From NCBI GenBank assembly GCA_947499935.1, contig CANMQH010000022.1, forward strand, positions 1-58,274: a DNA stretch of 58,274 nt, in the 5' to 3' direction. Below the pieces are notes generated by a model. The model searched no databases. It saw only the letters and a list, made by a program, of their open reading frames with translations, and was not told where the DNA came from. Position 1 is the first letter of the stretch; the number at the start of each line of letters is the position of its first letter. Source of the stretch: an uncultured Algibacter sp. (lineage in GTDB: Bacteria; Bacteroidota; Bacteroidia; Flavobacteriales; Flavobacteriaceae). Positions 1 through 7,589 of this stretch are shown here, piece after piece. The position numbers and the translations under genes were made by a program.

Positions 1-2
1 AG

Positions 3-125
3 GATATGAAACAACTAAAAGATTGGTTACACAATTTTGTAAAACAAATGACATTTAAAAAAATTGCTTCTATTACAACTAATCATTATTACAAAGATGC
101 TTTTTATACATCATTTAAAAATTAA
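3..125 (+). CDS. C-terminal end of an unidentified protein (partial)
   Basis: An open frame enters from the left edge and ends at TAA 123-125, leaving about 40 residues rich in Lys, aromatic residues and His. An internal ATG lies at 6-8, but the frame is open through the edge, so this is most likely the tail of a longer gene. I do not recognise the family. It converges on a decayed minus-strand frame that overlaps its stop. Confidence 0.45.
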   Translation, partial: DMKQLKDWLHNFVKQMTFKKIASITTNHYYKDAFYTSFKN

Positions 126-320
126 ATTTGTGTAATATAGCGTCAAAACTAGATTCTAGTAACTGTTCTTCCAATTCATTTAATTCTTCTATTGTTTGTT
201 CTTTATTTACAAAAGACTTCTCAAAAAAATCGATACTCCTAACAGCTATTACTCCATTATTCTCTAGCTTTCCGGGAATTTTTTTTCGAATTATCGTCTT
301 AATATTTTATCATAAGTCAT
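115..320 (-). pseudogene. Decayed small gene, family unknown
   Basis: On the minus strand a 63-residue open stretch (306 to 115) has strongly protein-like composition, including NNGVIAVRSIDFFEKSF followed by an acidic helix (EELNELEEQLLE). It has no start codon because an in-frame TAA lies at 307-309. The adjacent frame supplies an ATG at 318-320 (MTYDKI), so a single indel would restore one gene of about 68 codons. I read this as a frameshifted remnant. The plus-strand frame over the same bases (128-328) is a shadow of it. Family unknown. Confidence 0.4.
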
Positions 321-322
321 TC

Positions 323-411
323 TTATAACCAATACTCTATTGGCTTAAAAACTGAGTGTCTCTTTAAAGAATTATTAAAAAAATCTGTGGTAATAATATC
401 TTTTTTTTCAT
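323..411 (-). pseudogene. Universal stress protein N-terminal remnant (frameshifted)
   Basis: ATG at 411 begins MKKKILLP, which after one lost base continues TDFFNNSLK, the signature N-terminus of UspA-family proteins, and then reaches a stop at 323-325. Only the first beta strand and ATP-loop region survive of a family that is 140-280 residues long. A full copy of the locus operator and a degenerate -7 box (437-479) still stand in front of it, so it was once a member of the same regulon as the intact usp genes. Confidence 0.6.
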
Positions 412-436
412 CACGACTTATATTTAATAATTGTGA

Positions 437-479
437 TGAAAATAATATTTGAACTACATTGAAACTATGATATTTATCA
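437..479 (-). promoter_or_regulatory. CRP/FNR-like operator plus -7 box, copy 1
   Basis: Perfect palindrome TGATATTTATCA at 468-479, then 23 bp, then TATTTTCA (minus strand, 437-444), which matches 6 of 8 positions of the Bacteroidota -7 box TAnnTTTG. It faces the frameshifted universal stress protein remnant that starts at 411. Confidence 0.6.
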
Positions 480-508
480 GTCACATTTAGACAAAACAAG
501 AAATTATT

Positions 509-1366
509 TTAAAGACTTTCAATTCTGTCTTCAGAAGGAATAACCAAAAAAGGTACATTGGTGTGATATACCATTTGATTAATAATTGGTCTAAAAAGTA
601 GATTTTCAAATAACGTATGTTTGTTGTGAATCATGATTAGAAAATTAACTCTTTTTGACATTTCAAACGTTTCTATAGCTTCAATTAGACCTTCATCTTC
701 GGCAATATGAAATAAATGAGCATTACTCATAAAAAAAGCATCTAAAAACACCTTTACACGTTTTTGCTCTTCTTCTAGAGGTTTATTATAATAGGCATTT
801 AGAATATGTAATCGTGAGTTGTGCGTTTCACACAAGTCTCTTATTAAAGTTAAATATCTATTTGACTTTTTTACTTTAAAATCTGTTGGAAAAAGAATTT
901 CAACTGGTTTTTCGTACTCAAATCCAGAAGGCACTACAATAACTGGAGATTTCATTTTTTTTATGGTATACATGGTATGCGTTCCCAAAAATATTTCTTT
1001 GGCACCTGTTGCGCCTTTGGTGCCCATAATTATGAGTTCAATATTGTTTTCTGCTACAACTTCTTTCATCTCAGGAATCAATAAATTAAAAGAAGCTATC
1101 GTCTTAAAAGAATGCTTATCATTTCGAAATTCTTTTTTTAATTCATCTTTAGTTTCAGATAAATTACGTTCCGCATTTTCTTTTTCGATTTCTTGCAATC
1201 CGAGCGCAGAATAACTGTCCATCATACTTCCAGAAGTAACTGTAGCTGGTGTGTAAGTATGAAGTATATAAAATAGACATTGCGTATCTTTATACAATTG
1301 TAATGCATAGCGCATAGCGTTATATGCATTTACTGAAAAATCTGTTGGTAATAATATACGTTTCAT
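509..1366 (-). CDS. Universal stress protein, tandem UspA domains
   Basis: A 285-residue cytoplasmic protein of two UspA domains. The first begins RILLPTDFSVNAYNAMRYAL and carries the nucleotide-binding signature GTKGATGAKEIFLGTHT at about residues 118-134. The second domain (from about residue 155) starts ILFPTDF and is more divergent, lacking a full G-x2-G-x9-G(S/T) loop. Family members bind ATP or other ligands and modulate survival under stress. Its start overlaps, in the ATGA arrangement, the stop of a truncated upstream universal stress protein stub (1363-1467), so it is probably read from that stub's promoter (1493-1535). The molecular role is unknown. Confidence 0.9.
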   Translation of the reverse strand: MKRILLPTDFSVNAYNAMRYALQLYKDTQCLFYILHTYTPATVTSGSMMDSYSALGLQEIEKENAERNLSETKDELKKEFRNDKHSFKTIASFNLLIPEMKEVVAENNIELIIMGTKGATGAKEIFLGTHTMYTIKKMKSPVIVVPSGFEYEKPVEILFPTDFKVKKSNRYLTLIRDLCETHNSRLHILNAYYNKPLEEEQKRVKVFLDAFFMSNAHLFHIAEDEGLIEAIETFEMSKRVNFLIMIHNKHTLFENLLFRPIINQMVYHTNVPFLVIPSEDRIESL

Positions 1367-1467
1367 AAGTTTGGATTTAGTCTCGTTAACAGTGTAAATT
1401 TGGAAGTACTAGAAATGGCATTCATTGCAGTTTCTGAAAAATCGGTTGGAATAAGTACTTTTTTCAT
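1363..1467 (-). pseudogene. Truncated universal stress protein stub (34 codons)
   Basis: ATG at 1467 gives MKKVLIPTDFSETAMNAI, a textbook UspA N-terminus, but the frame then drifts into unrelated residues and stops at 1363-1365, overlapping the next start codon as ATGA. The missing 100 or more residues suggest an internal deletion that fused the stub to the downstream usp gene. Its operator and promoter (1493-1535) look intact, so the stub may still be translated and may couple translation to the gene at 1366. Confidence 0.65.
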
Positions 1468-1492
1468 TTTCAGGAATATTTAAATTATTTAG

Positions 1493-1535
1493 CTAAACTA
1501 TAACTCAAATGAATTAAATAAAATGATATTAATCA
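1493..1535 (-). promoter_or_regulatory. CRP/FNR-like operator plus -7 box, copy 2
   Basis: TGATATTAATCA at 1524-1535 (one mismatch to the palindrome), 23 bp, then TAGTTTAG (minus strand, 1493-1500), 7 of 8 matches to TAnnTTTG. It precedes the usp stub and the downstream usp gene. Confidence 0.65.
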
Positions 1536-1554
1536 GTCGTAGAATAAATTTACA

Positions 1555-2376
1555 TTACTCATGCAAAACCAGAAAAGGAATTTGAGTACGATATCTCATT
1601 TTATCTACCGTTGGTTTAAAAAGTAATTTTTGAAAGAAATTTAAATTTTTGGCAATTATGGCTATAATATCGATATGCATAGAATCTACAAAAACTTGTA
1701 AGTCTTCTTCAAATTCTAGATGACCTACTTTATGAAAACTGCTTGGTGCATTTTTTAAATAGTCTTTTAAATATGTACGATTTTTTAGTTGAAAAGGTGT
1801 TAAATCTACCTTTGAGTTTGCTACTCTAAGAATTTTTAAATTTGATTGGTGCACATTGGCTATTTTCGTTAGCGTAGCTAACACCTTGTATTTGTAGATA
1901 ATATCATAATCTGTAGGGAATGCTATATTAAAAGGAACTCTAAATTCAGCTTTATTAGGTATTACTAATACTGGTGCCTTAATCTTAGTTATGATAGAGT
2001 ACGTATGGCTACCTGTAGTGGAGTTAGTTCTATTGGAAGCCCCTTTAGTTCCAATAACAATTAAATCAATCTCGTTGTTTTCGACGAATATCTTTACACC
2101 TTCAATAAAAGAAGATTTAATATAATCTGTAATTATTTGATTTTCATTAAAGTTCGATGCTTCAAGCATTCTTTTTTTAGTCGCATCTAAAGCTTTATCA
2201 ACTTTTTTGTCATGAGCGTTGAGAGATTTAGCCCCCTTATTAAAAGGGTCTAACGGTTTAATGTGAATCAAAAAAAACGTTACAGGATGTGTTTTAAAGA
2301 AATCCAAGGCATACTTTGTAGCATTCCATGCGTTTTCTGAAAAATCTATTGGAATTAAAACTCTTTTCATTTTCAA
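1555..2376 (-). CDS. Universal stress protein, tandem UspA domains
   Basis: A 273-residue soluble protein with two UspA modules. Domain one begins RVLIPIDFSENAWNATKYAL and contains a GTKGASNRTNSTTGSHT nucleotide loop near residues 115-131. Domain two begins near residue 152 (IAFPTDYD) with a degenerate loop. ATG at 2376 lies about 12 nt after a consensus -7 box; an alternative start two codons in (2370) is equally possible. It has its own operator (2388-2430) and is followed by about 80 bp before the next usp transcription unit. Its ligand and partner are unknown. Confidence 0.9.
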   Translation of the reverse strand: MKMKRVLIPIDFSENAWNATKYALDFFKTHPVTFFLIHIKPLDPFNKGAKSLNAHDKKVDKALDATKKRMLEASNFNENQIITDYIKSSFIEGVKIFVENNEIDLIVIGTKGASNRTNSTTGSHTYSIITKIKAPVLVIPNKAEFRVPFNIAFPTDYDIIYKYKVLATLTKIANVHQSNLKILRVANSKVDLTPFQLKNRTYLKDYLKNAPSSFHKVGHLEFEEDLQVFVDSMHIDIIAIIAKNLNFFQKLLFKPTVDKMRYRTQIPFLVLHE

Positions 2377-2387
2377 TACTTAAAAAA

Positions 2388-2430
2388 CAAAAGTATTGCA
2401 CTATTTTGAGGTTTGTTATGATAAATATCA
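2388..2430 (-). promoter_or_regulatory. CRP/FNR-like operator plus -7 box, copy 3
   Basis: Perfect palindrome TGATAAATATCA at 2419-2430, 23 bp, then a perfect -7 box TACTTTTG (minus strand, 2388-2395). The start codon of the usp gene (2376) lies 12 nt after the box, giving a very short leader. The operator centre falls near -43 relative to the inferred start of transcription, the class II activator position. Confidence 0.75.
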
Positions 2431-2440
2431 GCTAATGCTC

Positions 2441-3496
2441 TTAATCGATAAGTTGCAAAGCTTCTAGGTTTAGAATTTTTATATTTCTGCCCTCAATTTC
2501 AATAAGGTTATCTTTTTTAAAACCAGAGAGGGTACGAATTAAACTCTCAGTAGCAATACCAGCTACGCTTGCTAAATCATATCTAGAAATTTTAATGGCT
2601 TCTTCCGGCTTTTTATTAAGAATTTGAGCAAACTGTATAATGGTTTGTGCCGTTTTTTTGCGCACAGAGCTGTAAGCCATTTGCAATAACTGATCTTTTA
2701 TGTTTGAAATATTATCGGTCAACACGTTCATTAGTTCTAACGATACATTCTGACTTTTACCTAATACGTCCTTTAAACGTTCTTTTGAAATCCCGGTTAA
2801 TTCAACCGTTTCAACTGCTGTTGCAGATTCTTGATAAGGCACTGTTTCCATAAATGAAGTAAATCCAAGAAAATCATCTGCCTTATGTAATGCGGTAATT
2901 AATTCTTTACCACTTTCATCCATTTTATGACTTTTTACCACACCATCAAGAATAAGGTAAATTGTGTTAGAATGCGAACCTTCATTATATATGGTTTCTC
3001 CTTTATTATAATTGGTAACAACACCATTGTCATCAAAAAAGTTTTTTAATTCATTAAGATTACGAAGATTATCTTCTGTGTCACTTACTTTTTTTTTTGA
3101 ATCTTCAGAAATAATTTTCGATAAAATTTGAGATTTAGCCAACCTACTTTCTATAGCACTAAGTAATTCACTTTCTTCAAACGGTTTGGTTAAATAATCA
3201 TCTGCCCCTAAATCCATTCCTCTTCTAATTTCTTTGTGCTCTGTCTTAGCCGAAAGAAATATAAATGGAATATGTCGTGTTGCTTCATTAGATGAAACGG
3301 CTTCTAAAACACCATAACCATCAACTTCTGGCATCATAATGTCACAAATAATAATGTCTGGCTTGTGGGTATTCGCTAGTTCAATACCAATTTTTCCATT
3401 AGCTGCTGTAAAAACGGTATAATTTGAAAGCTCTAAAAGTTCTGCTGTATTTTCACGCAGTGCAGTATCGTCTTCAATTAATAAAATGGTTTGCAT
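2441..3496 (-). CDS. Response regulator with receiver, cyclic-nucleotide-like and CRP/FNR HTH domains
   Basis: A 351-residue fusion. The receiver domain (about 3-118) has the acidic pair E8/D9, phosphoacceptor D52 in IIICDIMMPEVDG, S82 and K104. A cNMP-binding-like beta barrel follows (about 150-265, GETIYNEGSHSNTIYLILDG), then a Crp-type winged helix (about 278-345) with recognition helix TESLIRTLSGFKKDN. The Glu and Arg spaced as in FNR suit a TGA-containing operator. No FNR-type cysteine cluster is visible, so any signal comes through the receiver and the partner kinase. It lies 5 bp after the histidine kinase gene. I infer that it binds the TGATAwwTATCA sites around it. Confidence 0.88.
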   Translation of the reverse strand: MQTILLIEDDTALRENTAELLELSNYTVFTAANGKIGIELANTHKPDIIICDIMMPEVDGYGVLEAVSSNEATRHIPFIFLSAKTEHKEIRRGMDLGADDYLTKPFEESELLSAIESRLAKSQILSKIISEDSKKKVSDTEDNLRNLNELKNFFDDNGVVTNYNKGETIYNEGSHSNTIYLILDGVVKSHKMDESGKELITALHKADDFLGFTSFMETVPYQESATAVETVELTGISKERLKDVLGKSQNVSLELMNVLTDNISNIKDQLLQMAYSSVRKKTAQTIIQFAQILNKKPEEAIKISRYDLASVAGIATESLIRTLSGFKKDNLIEIEGRNIKILNLEALQLID

Positions 3497-3501
3497 TTTT
3501 C

Positions 3502-5025
3502 TTAGCTGTTTTTTATGGGAATATTTATTATAAAGGATGTCCCTTTATTTGATATACTGGTAAAGGTAATTGTACCTCCTAAATTTTCCAAATGACTTTT
3601 TACAATATTAAGACCTATTCCAGTACCTTGAGTAATTAGCGCATTTTCTGCTCTAAAGTACCTATTAAAAATAAATTTTTGCTCTTCTTCTGGTATACCT
3701 ATTCCAGAATCTTTAACTTCAATAGTCATCATTTGGTCTACAATCATCGCTTTTATTTCTATTTGGGTATGCTCTGGAGAGTATTTTATAGCATTACTAA
3801 TAAGGTTAGTTAAAACAAGCTCAAGAATTTTCTCATCAAAATTTATAACGATATTATCACTGTTATCTGGGTAATTAATTTTCTGCCCTTCTTTAAGCAA
3901 CATATTGGCATCGTAAACCACCTCATTAATAACCTTACTTAATGAAAATTGTGAAAATTTATAATTTACTTTTCCGTTTTCTAATCGTTCAATAGATAAG
4001 AAATCATTTATAATATTATTAAGGTACTTTACCTTGTTTTGTATGGTTTTAATATGTTTATCGCGTTTATCCTGTTGCTCACTCTCTGTATATTTTCCTA
4101 TTAGTGTAGACGAGGTTAATATACCACTTAAAGGCGTTTTAAATTCATGGGAAACTAAAGATAAAAATTTAGTTTTTAGTTCATTTAGCTCCTTCTCTAC
4201 TTGTAATGCTTCCTGTAATTGTTGCGTACGCTCTGAAACTGTTTTTTCTAGTTTCTGGGTATAGTTTACACGCTCTGTAATATCTAAAATAATAGCAATT
4301 AATGTATCTCCTTTTCCTGAACGTGATGCCTGTAAATGTACTTCTACAGGATATTTGCTGCCATCCTTTCGTTGATGAATCGTATTAAAAGCCATTTTTG
4401 ACTCGATTCCATCTAAAAGGGGCTGGATTTTTATTAAAAAATCTTCTTTGGTAAAATTGGGTTTAATATCTACAGGTGTAATTGCTCTTAATTCTTCTAA
4501 AGTATAGCCTATATTTTTTTGAGCGCCGACATTGGCATCTATAAATCTTAAGGATTTTGCATCAAAAATAAAAATTTCATTTAATGATTCTTGAAAAATA
4601 TTTGCCCAATGTTTTAACTCCTCCTCGGCTTGTTTTCTTAACGTAATATCTATGACAAGCGCCATAACATAATCATTATCATAAATTGTAAACGGATTTA
4701 ATCCTACTTCTAAAGGAAAAACGGAACCGTCTTTTCTCTGCCCATATAAATCTCTTCCTTGACCCATTTGACGTTTCCCACTGTTTTCTAGAAAAGAATT
4801 GACATGCTTTGGGTGATTGTGATGATATTTTTTAGGAATTAGGGTTTCAAGTTGCTTGCCCACGAGTTCTTCATCATCATAACCAAATAATTTATTAGAA
4901 GCTTTATTAGTAGCAACAATAATCTGTTCACTATTAACCACAACAATACCCTCTGAAACTGCCTCAGAAAGAATTCTAAAAACATTATCGGTTTTTTTGA
5001 AAATTTCCATATCCAAAGGTAACAA
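3502..5025 (-). CDS. PAS-domain sensor histidine kinase
   Basis: A 507-residue kinase without obvious membrane segments. PAS1 spans about 12-130, PAS2 about 140-252, then a coiled coil, and a HisKA domain with SLVSHEFKTPLSGIL (phosphoacceptor His near 293). The HATPase domain has N-box NLISNAIKYSPEH, G1 DSGIGIPEEE and G2 GTGIGLNIVKSHLENLGG. It lies upstream of and co-directional with the CRP-fused response regulator, its likely substrate. A perfect -7 box TACCTTTG (5014-5021, minus) overlaps the first codons of the longest frame, so the real start is more likely the internal ATG at 5010. The shared operator at 5046-5057 suggests autoregulation. The PAS ligand is unknown; a haem or redox signal is possible. 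Confidence 0.9.
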   Translation of the reverse strand: MLPLDMEIFKKTDNVFRILSEAVSEGIVVVNSEQIIVATNKASNKLFGYDDEELVGKQLETLIPKKYHHNHPKHVNSFLENSGKRQMGQGRDLYGQRKDGSVFPLEVGLNPFTIYDNDYVMALVIDITLRKQAEEELKHWANIFQESLNEIFIFDAKSLRFIDANVGAQKNIGYTLEELRAITPVDIKPNFTKEDFLIKIQPLLDGIESKMAFNTIHQRKDGSKYPVEVHLQASRSGKGDTLIAIILDITERVNYTQKLEKTVSERTQQLQEALQVEKELNELKTKFLSLVSHEFKTPLSGILTSSTLIGKYTESEQQDKRDKHIKTIQNKVKYLNNIINDFLSIERLENGKVNYKFSQFSLSKVINEVVYDANMLLKEGQKINYPDNSDNIVINFDEKILELVLTNLISNAIKYSPEHTQIEIKAMIVDQMMTIEVKDSGIGIPEEEQKFIFNRYFRAENALITQGTGIGLNIVKSHLENLGGTITFTSISNKGTSFIINIPIKNS

Positions 5026-5088
5026 ATTAGAAATATGTCAAATACTGATTTATGTCATTTTATTATCAGGAGCCTGGATATATTTTTG
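5014..5088. promoter_or_regulatory. Divergent CRP/FNR-like promoter region, copy 4
   Basis: TGATTTATGTCA at 5046-5057 (two mismatches to the palindrome) sits between two outward -7 boxes. TATTTTTG on plus (5081-5088) is at a 23-bp gap and faces the 5098 gene. TACCTTTG on minus (5014-5021) is at a 24-bp gap and faces the histidine kinase. Both boxes match TAnnTTTG perfectly. One operator could therefore control both divergent genes. Confidence 0.65.
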
Positions 5089-5097
5089 TATTCATAA

Positions 5098-5526
5098 ATG
5101 ACAAGAATGATGAGCTATATAGAGAAACCAGAAATCCTTTTTTACCAAAGCCTTGGTGAATTATTTTACGCCATTGCTGCTTCAGATAAAGTAGTTAGAG
5201 CCTCAGAATATAATACTTTAAAAAGAATGGTAATGGATGATTGGAAAATATACGAAGAGGTAAAAGACTTTTATGATGAGTCTGTAGGTTACCAAATGGA
5301 ATTTGTTTTTGAGTGGTTTGATTATGAGCATACAGATGCTCAAGAATGTTTTGAAAACTTTTGTGACTATGCCAGAGCATATCCAAAACTTTTTAATAAA
5401 GAAAATAGCAATCTCATTATAAAAACGGCTAATGCTATTGCAAATGCTTTTGCTGGGAAAAACAAAAGTGAACTTATTATGCTTACTAAATTAAAATTAG
5501 TATTAACAGAAATAAATAAAAACTAA
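5098..5526 (+). CDS. Small all-helical protein, possibly TerB-like
   Basis: 142 residues, acidic, no signal peptide. ELFYAIAASDKVVRASEYNTLKRMV resembles the calcium-binding/helical repeat opening of TerB or DjlA-type domains, but I cannot assign the family firmly. Aromatic acidic segments follow (FEWFDYEHTDAQECFENF). The start codon lies 10 nt after a perfect -7 box, and the gene is divergent from the kinase with a shared operator, so it belongs to the stress regulon. An ATG four codons downstream (5107) is an alternative start. Role unknown. Confidence 0.75.
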   Translation: MTRMMSYIEKPEILFYQSLGELFYAIAASDKVVRASEYNTLKRMVMDDWKIYEEVKDFYDESVGYQMEFVFEWFDYEHTDAQECFENFCDYARAYPKLFNKENSNLIIKTANAIANAFAGKNKSELIMLTKLKLVLTEINKN

Positions 5527-5553
5527 TCTTAACTACTTTAAAATACAATTATT

Positions 5554-6495
5554 ATGTCACTTTACAAAAAAATGAATCTTGATTTTAAAGAACACTTTTT
5601 AGGTTACTCGGCATTAGCAATTATAAACATGAAATATCTTATAACATCAATAGTAATAACTCTATTTTTTAACTGCAAAAACGATGTAAAGAATAAAACT
5701 TTTGATGGACAAGAGAATATTGTTGTTACAAGCATTGATTCTTTACAAACAAAAGAACTCGATATACCATTAAATAAATCAATTGCAATAGAAAACAAGC
5801 AACAGGCTCTAATAAAGAAAAAAGATGAACGGGAACAACTTGAAGAGCTACTTATCGAAAAAAAATATATTAAAGATGTTAAAGATTTTTCTATAAACTT
5901 CACGTATCCATTGCTTAATGTAAAACTGAACCCAAAGTATTCCTATTTTAATGAATACATGAACGATTATTATATAGATGTCATAAGAACTGAAGCCGAT
6001 ATTTTAGAAAGCAAACTACTATGCGACAGTATTAAATGTTTAAAATTTAGAGAAACAAGATATATTGATTACAAGGTTTACAACGTTAATGACCAATTAA
6101 TAAGCCTCCTGTTTTATAAAGAGAATATGTACTCTGGTGCTATGCACCCCACTTATACCTTCAACTGCATAAATTATGATTTAAATAGAAACATTTTTAT
6201 GAGCTATGAAGATTTCTTCATTAAAGGTACAGAAGAGCAACTTACGGTAATTATTAATGAGAAAATTAATGAAAAATTAAAAGATGGCGAGCTATATTAT
6301 GATTGTTGGCAAATATCTCAAGATGATTTCTTTGCTAACAAAAATAATTTTGTTCTTAATGAAACCTATGTTGAATTTTATTTTGACGATTGCATCATTT
6401 GCCCATCTTATACAGGCAGTTATTCTATAGAAATACCACTAGTTGAGTTACTTGCTGTCTTAAAGAAATACGATTTAAATCCACTAGTTTTTTAA
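5554..6495 (+). CDS. DUF3298/RsiV-like lipoprotein, with a fused upstream stub
   Basis: The longest frame is 313 residues, but residue 26 (ATG at 5629) begins a clear lipoprotein signal, MKYLITSIVITLFFNCKND, so the functional start is probably 5629. The mature part is an acidic linker and then a DUF4163/DUF3298-type domain (about 90-313) with GAMHPTYTFNCINYDL and EDFF, the pattern of RsiV-like proteins. Residues 1-24 (MSLYKKMNLDFKEHFLGYSA) look like the start of a different protein, suggesting a deletion junction just before 5629. It is followed by the DUF998 gene 4 bp downstream. The function of the domain in Bacteroidota is unknown. Confidence 0.75.
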   Translation: MSLYKKMNLDFKEHFLGYSALAIINMKYLITSIVITLFFNCKNDVKNKTFDGQENIVVTSIDSLQTKELDIPLNKSIAIENKQQALIKKKDEREQLEELLIEKKYIKDVKDFSINFTYPLLNVKLNPKYSYFNEYMNDYYIDVIRTEADILESKLLCDSIKCLKFRETRYIDYKVYNVNDQLISLLFYKENMYSGAMHPTYTFNCINYDLNRNIFMSYEDFFIKGTEEQLTVIINEKINEKLKDGELYYDCWQISQDDFFANKNNFVLNETYVEFYFDDCIICPSYTGSYSIEIPLVELLAVLKKYDLNPLVF

Positions 6496-6499
6496 TATC

Positions 6500-7132
6500 A
6501 TGAAATTGTACGGTTCTATATATGTTATAATTTATATACTACTCATAGCAGTTATATTTGTACTTCCTTTTTTTTCTTTTGACGTCTACTCTATCACAAA
6601 GAATTCAATAAGTGAATTAGGCGCTCAAAAAGCGCCTGGAAATTTAGTGTTGAATTCAACCATACTATTTATGAGTTTGGTTATTATATTACTTGGTTTT
6701 AAAGTTCTAAAAGCATACGCTTTGCAGCTCATAACATTATGTACATTTAGCTTCTCATTTTTTCTAACAGGTGTATTTAAAATGGCTGGCCCTTATAATA
6801 AAAGTTTTAATTATAACTACACCCAAGACGCATTACACTCATTATTTTCTACAATTACAGGGTTTAGTTTTTGTTTATTTTGTGCTTTTTTACTAATTAT
6901 CTTAACTAAAAAAAAACACAAAACACAAACAATTGCTATGCTAATTCTAGCCATTGGATTTTCATATTTCATGTTTAAAATACCCGACCTTAAAGGCATC
7001 TTTCAAAGATTGTTATTTATGAGTGCCTTTGCATGGCTGTTTTTTGCACTTGTAAATTATGAAAAAAACATCCCTTTTCGAAAACATAACATGGAAATTA
7101 AAACCTTTAATGATTATAAAAACAAATTTTGA
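6500..7132 (+). CDS. DUF998 family membrane protein
   Basis: 210 residues with about six hydrophobic spans. The conserved ITKNSISELGAQKAPGN segment after the first span is typical of DUF998 integral membrane proteins, and GPYNKS...DALHSLFS fits the second conserved loop. Function unknown. The last 14 codons (from ATG 7091) appear to be the beginning of a decayed thioredoxin gene in the same frame, so the original DUF998 C-terminus may have been shorter. It is separated by 4 bp from the lipoprotein gene, so the two are probably co-transcribed. Confidence 0.8.
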   Translation: MKLYGSIYVIIYILLIAVIFVLPFFSFDVYSITKNSISELGAQKAPGNLVLNSTILFMSLVIILLGFKVLKAYALQLITLCTFSFSFFLTGVFKMAGPYNKSFNYNYTQDALHSLFSTITGFSFCLFCAFLLIILTKKKHKTQTIAMLILAIGFSYFMFKIPDLKGIFQRLLFMSAFAWLFFALVNYEKNIPFRKHNMEIKTFNDYKNKF

Positions 7133-7321
7133 TATCATAATAGATTCAAAAATCCAGTTTCACTAAATCTTTTTGCTGAATGGTGTGGCCCTTATAAAGC
7201 GCTAGCTCCAATTTTAAAACAAGTTAAAGATGAAATGTTAGAAGATTATAACGATTATAAAATTGATATCGATAAAAATGCTTCGCTTGCTCAAAAACAT
7301 AATGTAAGACATTATAAATAA
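7091..7321 (+). pseudogene. Thioredoxin pseudogene
   Basis: In one frame from ATG 7091: MEIKTFNDYKNKF, TGA (7130-7132), then KNPVSLNLFAEWCGPYKA, LAPILKQVKDEM and IDIDKNASLAQKHNVR, ending at TAA 7319-7321. This is a thioredoxin up to the region before the conserved cis-proline. The active site WCGPC reads WCGPY, an in-frame stop splits the N-terminus, and the C-terminal third is missing. It cannot work as a dithiol oxidoreductase. It lies among other broken genes of the stress locus. Confidence 0.8.
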
Positions 7322-7533
7322 TATTAAAGCACTACACTAACGAAAGAGATTAATAAATATATAGACTAGGCCTTACTTAATCTTAAGGCTTCAAGAAAAG
7401 AGAGATTTAGACTTTATTAGTCAATTTTCAAGTAAAATTTATAATGATGATTTCCCTATTGTATTCGTCATCAAAATAGCGGATATTACTGGTAGAAAAA
7501 GAAAAAAATAAGACATTAAACTCTATTATAATA
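7322..7533. other. Gene-free stretch with a short open remnant
   Basis: No intact gene. A plus-strand open stretch ending at about 7511 reads LQEKRDLDFISQFSSKIYNDD then FPIVFVIKIADITGRKRKK with no ATG. It may be the tail of a lost gene. I do not recognise it. Confidence 0.35.
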
Positions 7534-7566
7534 AAAACAGAATACACATAAAATATATTCTGTTTT
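7534..7566. terminator. Bidirectional hairpin terminator
   Basis: Perfect 11-bp stem (7534-7544 with 7556-7566, arms AAAACAGAATA and TATTCTGTTTT) with an 11-nt loop, A-rich before and T-rich after. It lies between the convergent DUF998/thioredoxin-remnant unit and the hpf-usp unit. Confidence 0.7.
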
Positions 7567-7589
7567 ATTCTTAACTAAAAGACTGAGTG

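Noticed and set aside
128-328. Plus-strand 66-codon frame
   Set aside because: Low-complexity Ser/Ile composition; the opposite strand has clearly more protein-like content, so this is a shadow.
819-1214. Plus-strand 131-codon frame
   Set aside because: Lies wholly antisense to an intact universal stress protein gene.
5604-5903. Minus-strand 99-codon frame
   Set aside because: Antisense to the DUF3298 lipoprotein; composition Ser/Phe-rich as expected for a shadow.
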